Below, in pieces: positions 14,725-16,628 of a stretch of 16,628 bases of DNA. The first letter of the stretch is position 1. Every line of letters begins with the position of its first letter. Position numbers and translations under genes: made by a program. The notes beneath the pieces are model-generated. The model ran no database searches, had not been told where the DNA came from, and saw nothing but the letters and a program-made list of their open reading frames with translations. This stretch comes from Candidatus Kaiserbacteria bacterium (GTDB taxonomy: Bacteria > Patescibacteriota > Minisyncoccia > Phycocordibacterales > Phycocordibacteraceae). The DNA is taken from NCBI GenBank assembly GCA_011052355.1, contig DRJB01000019.1, forward strand, positions 1 through 16,628, written 5' to 3'.

Positions 14725-14784
14725 TTTTTCTCATCAGGGAATTGTCCGGCTCGTACGAGCCGGACAATTCCCTGATGAGAAAAA
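14725..14784. repeat. 60-bp perfect palindrome between dus and dnaX
   Basis: Positions 14725-14754 and 14755-14784 are perfect reverse complements with no spacer. This is the longest inverted repeat in the window. It starts five bases after the dus stop on the minus strand. Its ends are TTTTT and AAAAA, so the stem contains T-runs, but none follows it. It probably separates the dus and dnaX transcripts. Confidence 0.85.
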
Positions 14785-14789
14785 GTATA

Positions 14790-15776
14790 TCACCCACCCC
14801 ACTTATTCAATGTCGCAATAAGCTCATCAGCTGAATTGGTATTCATAAGTTTTGCACGAAGTTCAGTGGCGTGCGGAAACCCGTTTACAAACGCTTTAAT
14901 GTGTTTTTTAAAAATATGAAATGGTTTTGGAGATGATAACTCCTCAAAAAATCGTGAGAACATGATGAGTGCGGCGATGCGCTCTTCAACGGGTGTATCA
15001 TCAAATGTACGCCCAATAAAAAACCATGGATTTCCAAAAATCGCACGCCCGACCATAATTCCGTCGGCGCCCGATTGCAATACTTTTTCTTTTGCTTCTT
15101 CAAGCGTATGCACATCGCCATTTCCAATCATAAGGGTCTTGGCACCGGAGGCGTCACGAAGCTTAACGATTCGCTCCATGTATTCCCAGTGCGCAGACAC
15201 TTCTGACATTTCTTTTCTGGTGCGCAAATGAACAGTAATCGCATCGGGTTTCCCTTTAAGAAGGGTTGGTATCCACTCATCAATAATCTCTTTGTCATAA
15301 CCGATACGTGTCTTTATTGAAACGGGTATCTCACTTCCAGCTCCCTTTATGCCGTCTTTTACCGCTTCAATAAGCTCCACAGCACGCACCGGATTTTTTA
15401 TAAGAGCAGCTCCGGCGCCTTGCTTTTCAACAGACCGGTCCGGACACCCCATGTTAATGTCTACACCGGCAAAACCCAAGCGCGCAATCACACCCGCCGC
15501 GTAACGCATTGTTTCAATGTTACTCCCGAACAATTGCGCCACAATCGGTTGCTCTCCCCTTGCATACATAAGGTCACGCAAAAGAGGATTTTCATCATCC
15601 GGTACTTTTTTTATTTCGCGTAAATGGAAAAGCCCATCGGCGGATACAAACTCGGTAAAAAACACATCCGGTTTCCCAAGGTGCATCACAAGCCTGCGAA
15701 ATGCAACATCAGTAACGTCCGCCATCGGTGCAAGCGCAAAAAATGGACGCGGTAACATATGCCAAAAAGATTTCAT
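14790..15776 (-). CDS. dus: tRNA-dihydrouridine synthase
   Basis: 328 residues, a TIM-barrel FMN enzyme that reduces uridines in the tRNA D-loop. LAPMADVTDVAFRRL is the N-terminal FMN-binding strand. VDINMGCPDRSVEKQGAGAALIKNP carries the catalytic Cys (family pattern NxGCPxxxVxxxGxGxxL). IPVSIKTRIGY, AITVHLRTRKEMS and TLMIGNGDVHTLEEA with GADGIMVGRAIFGNPWFF complete the active site. A helical C-terminal RNA-binding region follows. An AAGG ribosome binding site lies before the ATG at 15776. The gene follows trmD, another tRNA-modification gene, across a 123-base gap that contains a small hairpin. Confidence 0.93.
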   Translation of the reverse strand: MKSFWHMLPRPFFALAPMADVTDVAFRRLVMHLGKPDVFFTEFVSADGLFHLREIKKVPDDENPLLRDLMYARGEQPIVAQLFGSNIETMRYAAGVIARLGFAGVDINMGCPDRSVEKQGAGAALIKNPVRAVELIEAVKDGIKGAGSEIPVSIKTRIGYDKEIIDEWIPTLLKGKPDAITVHLRTRKEMSEVSAHWEYMERIVKLRDASGAKTLMIGNGDVHTLEEAKEKVLQSGADGIMVGRAIFGNPWFFIGRTFDDTPVEERIAALIMFSRFFEELSSPKPFHIFKKHIKAFVNGFPHATELRAKLMNTNSADELIATLNKWGG

Positions 15777-15818
15777 AAGGAAACCTTACCATATTCGCTC
15801 TGTAATCATATCTGCGCC

Positions 15819-15863
15819 CTGCGGAAGTTGAGCTTCGTGCTTATGGAAGTCGGACTTCCACAG
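15819..15863. repeat. Alternative hairpins with a core shared with the 12786-12828 repeat
   Basis: A short perfect inverted repeat (15844-15851 and 15853-15860) overlaps a longer alternative stem in which 15819-15828 pairs with 15854-15863 (one G-T pair). The 20 bases at 15844-15863 are the exact reverse complement of 12796-12815. It lies between trmD and dus, about 37 bases past the trmD stop. A TGTGGATAA sequence (DnaA-box-like) lies at 15883-15891. Confidence 0.6.
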
Positions 15864-15899
15864 AGAACAAATGAACATGGTCTGTGGATAACTTTTTCT

Positions 15900-16580
15900 C
15901 TATTGCTTCCTCTTTTTCCATGCATCAATATGAGCATGATTACCTGTGGTGAGTACTTTCGGTACGCGATAGGACTTTCCTTTCCATTTAATTATTTCAG
16001 GTCGCGTATATATTTCGCGCGAAGCGATACGCCGTTCCTCAATGGAGGTGTCATTCCCGGGAACACCTTTGATACGGCGAGTAACCGCATCAATGATTGC
16101 CATTGCCGGCAATTCCCCGCCCGTAAGTGTGTAGTTTCCTGTAGAATATTTTCTCACAGGCAATAATGTTTTAAGCATACGCAACGCGCGCTCATCAACA
16201 CCTTCGTATCGCCCTGAAATAAGAACGATGTCATCATATGAAGTAAGTTTTGTGGCAATGGTATTGGTAAAATCGGCACCACCCGGAGTGAGCCATATCA
16301 GCACTGCTTTCTTTTTGGGTGTTAAACGCCTACGTAACGTATGCTCAACCGCGCGTACAATTGGTATGGCTTGCAACACCATACCGGGACCGCCACCATA
16401 TGGACGTTCGTCAACTTTGCCGTAGGCATTTGATACAAAATCACGTGGGTTTTGATACACCACTTCTATTCTTTTTTCTTTTTGCGCACGCCCTATTATA
16501 GATGTGGTCACATATGGCTCACACACCTCTTTGAAAAGAGTAATGATATGAAAACGCAATGGTTTAGAAATTTTTATCAT
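15900..16580 (-). CDS. trmD: tRNA (guanine-37-N1)-methyltransferase
   Basis: 226 residues, a SPOUT-class enzyme that methylates G37 of tRNAs reading CNN codons and so prevents frameshifting. RFHIITLFKEVCEPY is the N-terminal strand. VDERPYGGGPGMVL, LISGRYEGVDERAL and GNYTLTGGELPAMAIIDAVTRRIKGVPGN form the trefoil-knot S-adenosylmethionine site. EIYTRPEIIKWKGKSYRVPKVLTTGNHAHIDAWKKRKQ is the C-terminal tRNA-binding domain. The ATG at 16580 starts the domain directly. A TATAAT sequence on the minus strand ends only three bases before the ATG. Genes that often accompany trmD (rimM, rpsP, rplS) are not visible on the downstream side. Confidence 0.96.
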   Translation of the reverse strand: MIKISKPLRFHIITLFKEVCEPYVTTSIIGRAQKEKRIEVVYQNPRDFVSNAYGKVDERPYGGGPGMVLQAIPIVRAVEHTLRRRLTPKKKAVLIWLTPGGADFTNTIATKLTSYDDIVLISGRYEGVDERALRMLKTLLPVRKYSTGNYTLTGGELPAMAIIDAVTRRIKGVPGNDTSIEERRIASREIYTRPEIIKWKGKSYRVPKVLTTGNHAHIDAWKKRKQ

Positions 16581-16583
16581 GTC

Positions 16584-16589
16584 ATTATA
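16584..16589 (-). promoter_or_regulatory. Possible -10 box (TATAAT) for a leaderless trmD mRNA
   Basis: A perfect TATAAT on the minus strand lies three bases upstream of the trmD ATG. If used, transcription would begin at or near the start codon. No convincing -35 box is seen at the usual distance, and the window ends soon after. Confidence 0.3.
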
Positions 16590-16628
16590 TTCTATAAGCT
16601 AAAATCACAGACACAAGGTACCCACGTG

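Overview
The window looks like a housekeeping stretch of a small, compact bacterial genome, most likely a Candidate Phyla Radiation organism (Patescibacteria, Parcubacteria-like). This is an inference from short intergenic gaps, mostly single-gene units, several short proteins, weak or absent Shine-Dalgarno sequences, a minimal gamma-type DnaX and a cobalamin-dependent ribonucleotide reductase. TGA acts as an ordinary stop codon (the DUF192, ZIP and flavin reductase genes end in TGA), which argues against the recoded Gracilibacteria/Absconditabacteria lineages. I see no phage, transposon, CRISPR array or defence locus.

Layout. 1-2288 (-) is an adenosylcobalamin-dependent ribonucleotide reductase cut by the left edge. 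2380-2889 (-) is a membrane-anchored DUF192 protein, divergent from a ZIP-type metal transporter (3044-3769, +). The transporter runs tail-to-tail into a two-gene unit on the minus strand: an ECF-like sigma factor that breaks off inside its DNA-recognition helix (4355-4909) and a three-helix membrane protein (3739-4338). Then come, all on the minus strand, an NADPH-dependent flavin reductase, a DsbA-like thiol oxidoreductase, the TypA/BipA ribosome-associated GTPase, an EamA/DMT transporter and a 193-residue unknown protein. RNase R (10438-12381) is the second plus-strand gene. The last third (-) holds a small membrane protein, a tRNA-Gln(TTG) gene, a histidine-phosphatase protein, DnaX, a tRNA-dihydrouridine synthase and TrmD.

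Functional theme. Translation and RNA metabolism dominate (typA, rnr, tRNA-Gln, dus, trmD), with DNA precursor synthesis and replication (ribonucleotide reductase, dnaX) and envelope, redox and metal functions (DsbA-like, flavin reductase, ZIP, EamA, DUF192).

The most striking non-genic signal is a series of long, nearly always perfect inverted repeats with arms of 15-30 bp. I count eleven in 16.6 kb, plus two weaker ones. Almost every gene unit is followed by one. Only two (after typA and after rnr) have the T-run of a classical intrinsic terminator. One lies between two divergent genes where no transcript should end. Two lie inside conserved coding regions (the histidine phosphatase and rnr) without breaking the frame. 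Two of the elements share an identical 20-base core although they are 3 kb apart. Other points worth a look are the probable one-base deletion in the sigma factor, the DnaX that lacks its zinc module, and several inverted or lone DnaA-box-like 9-mers between genes.
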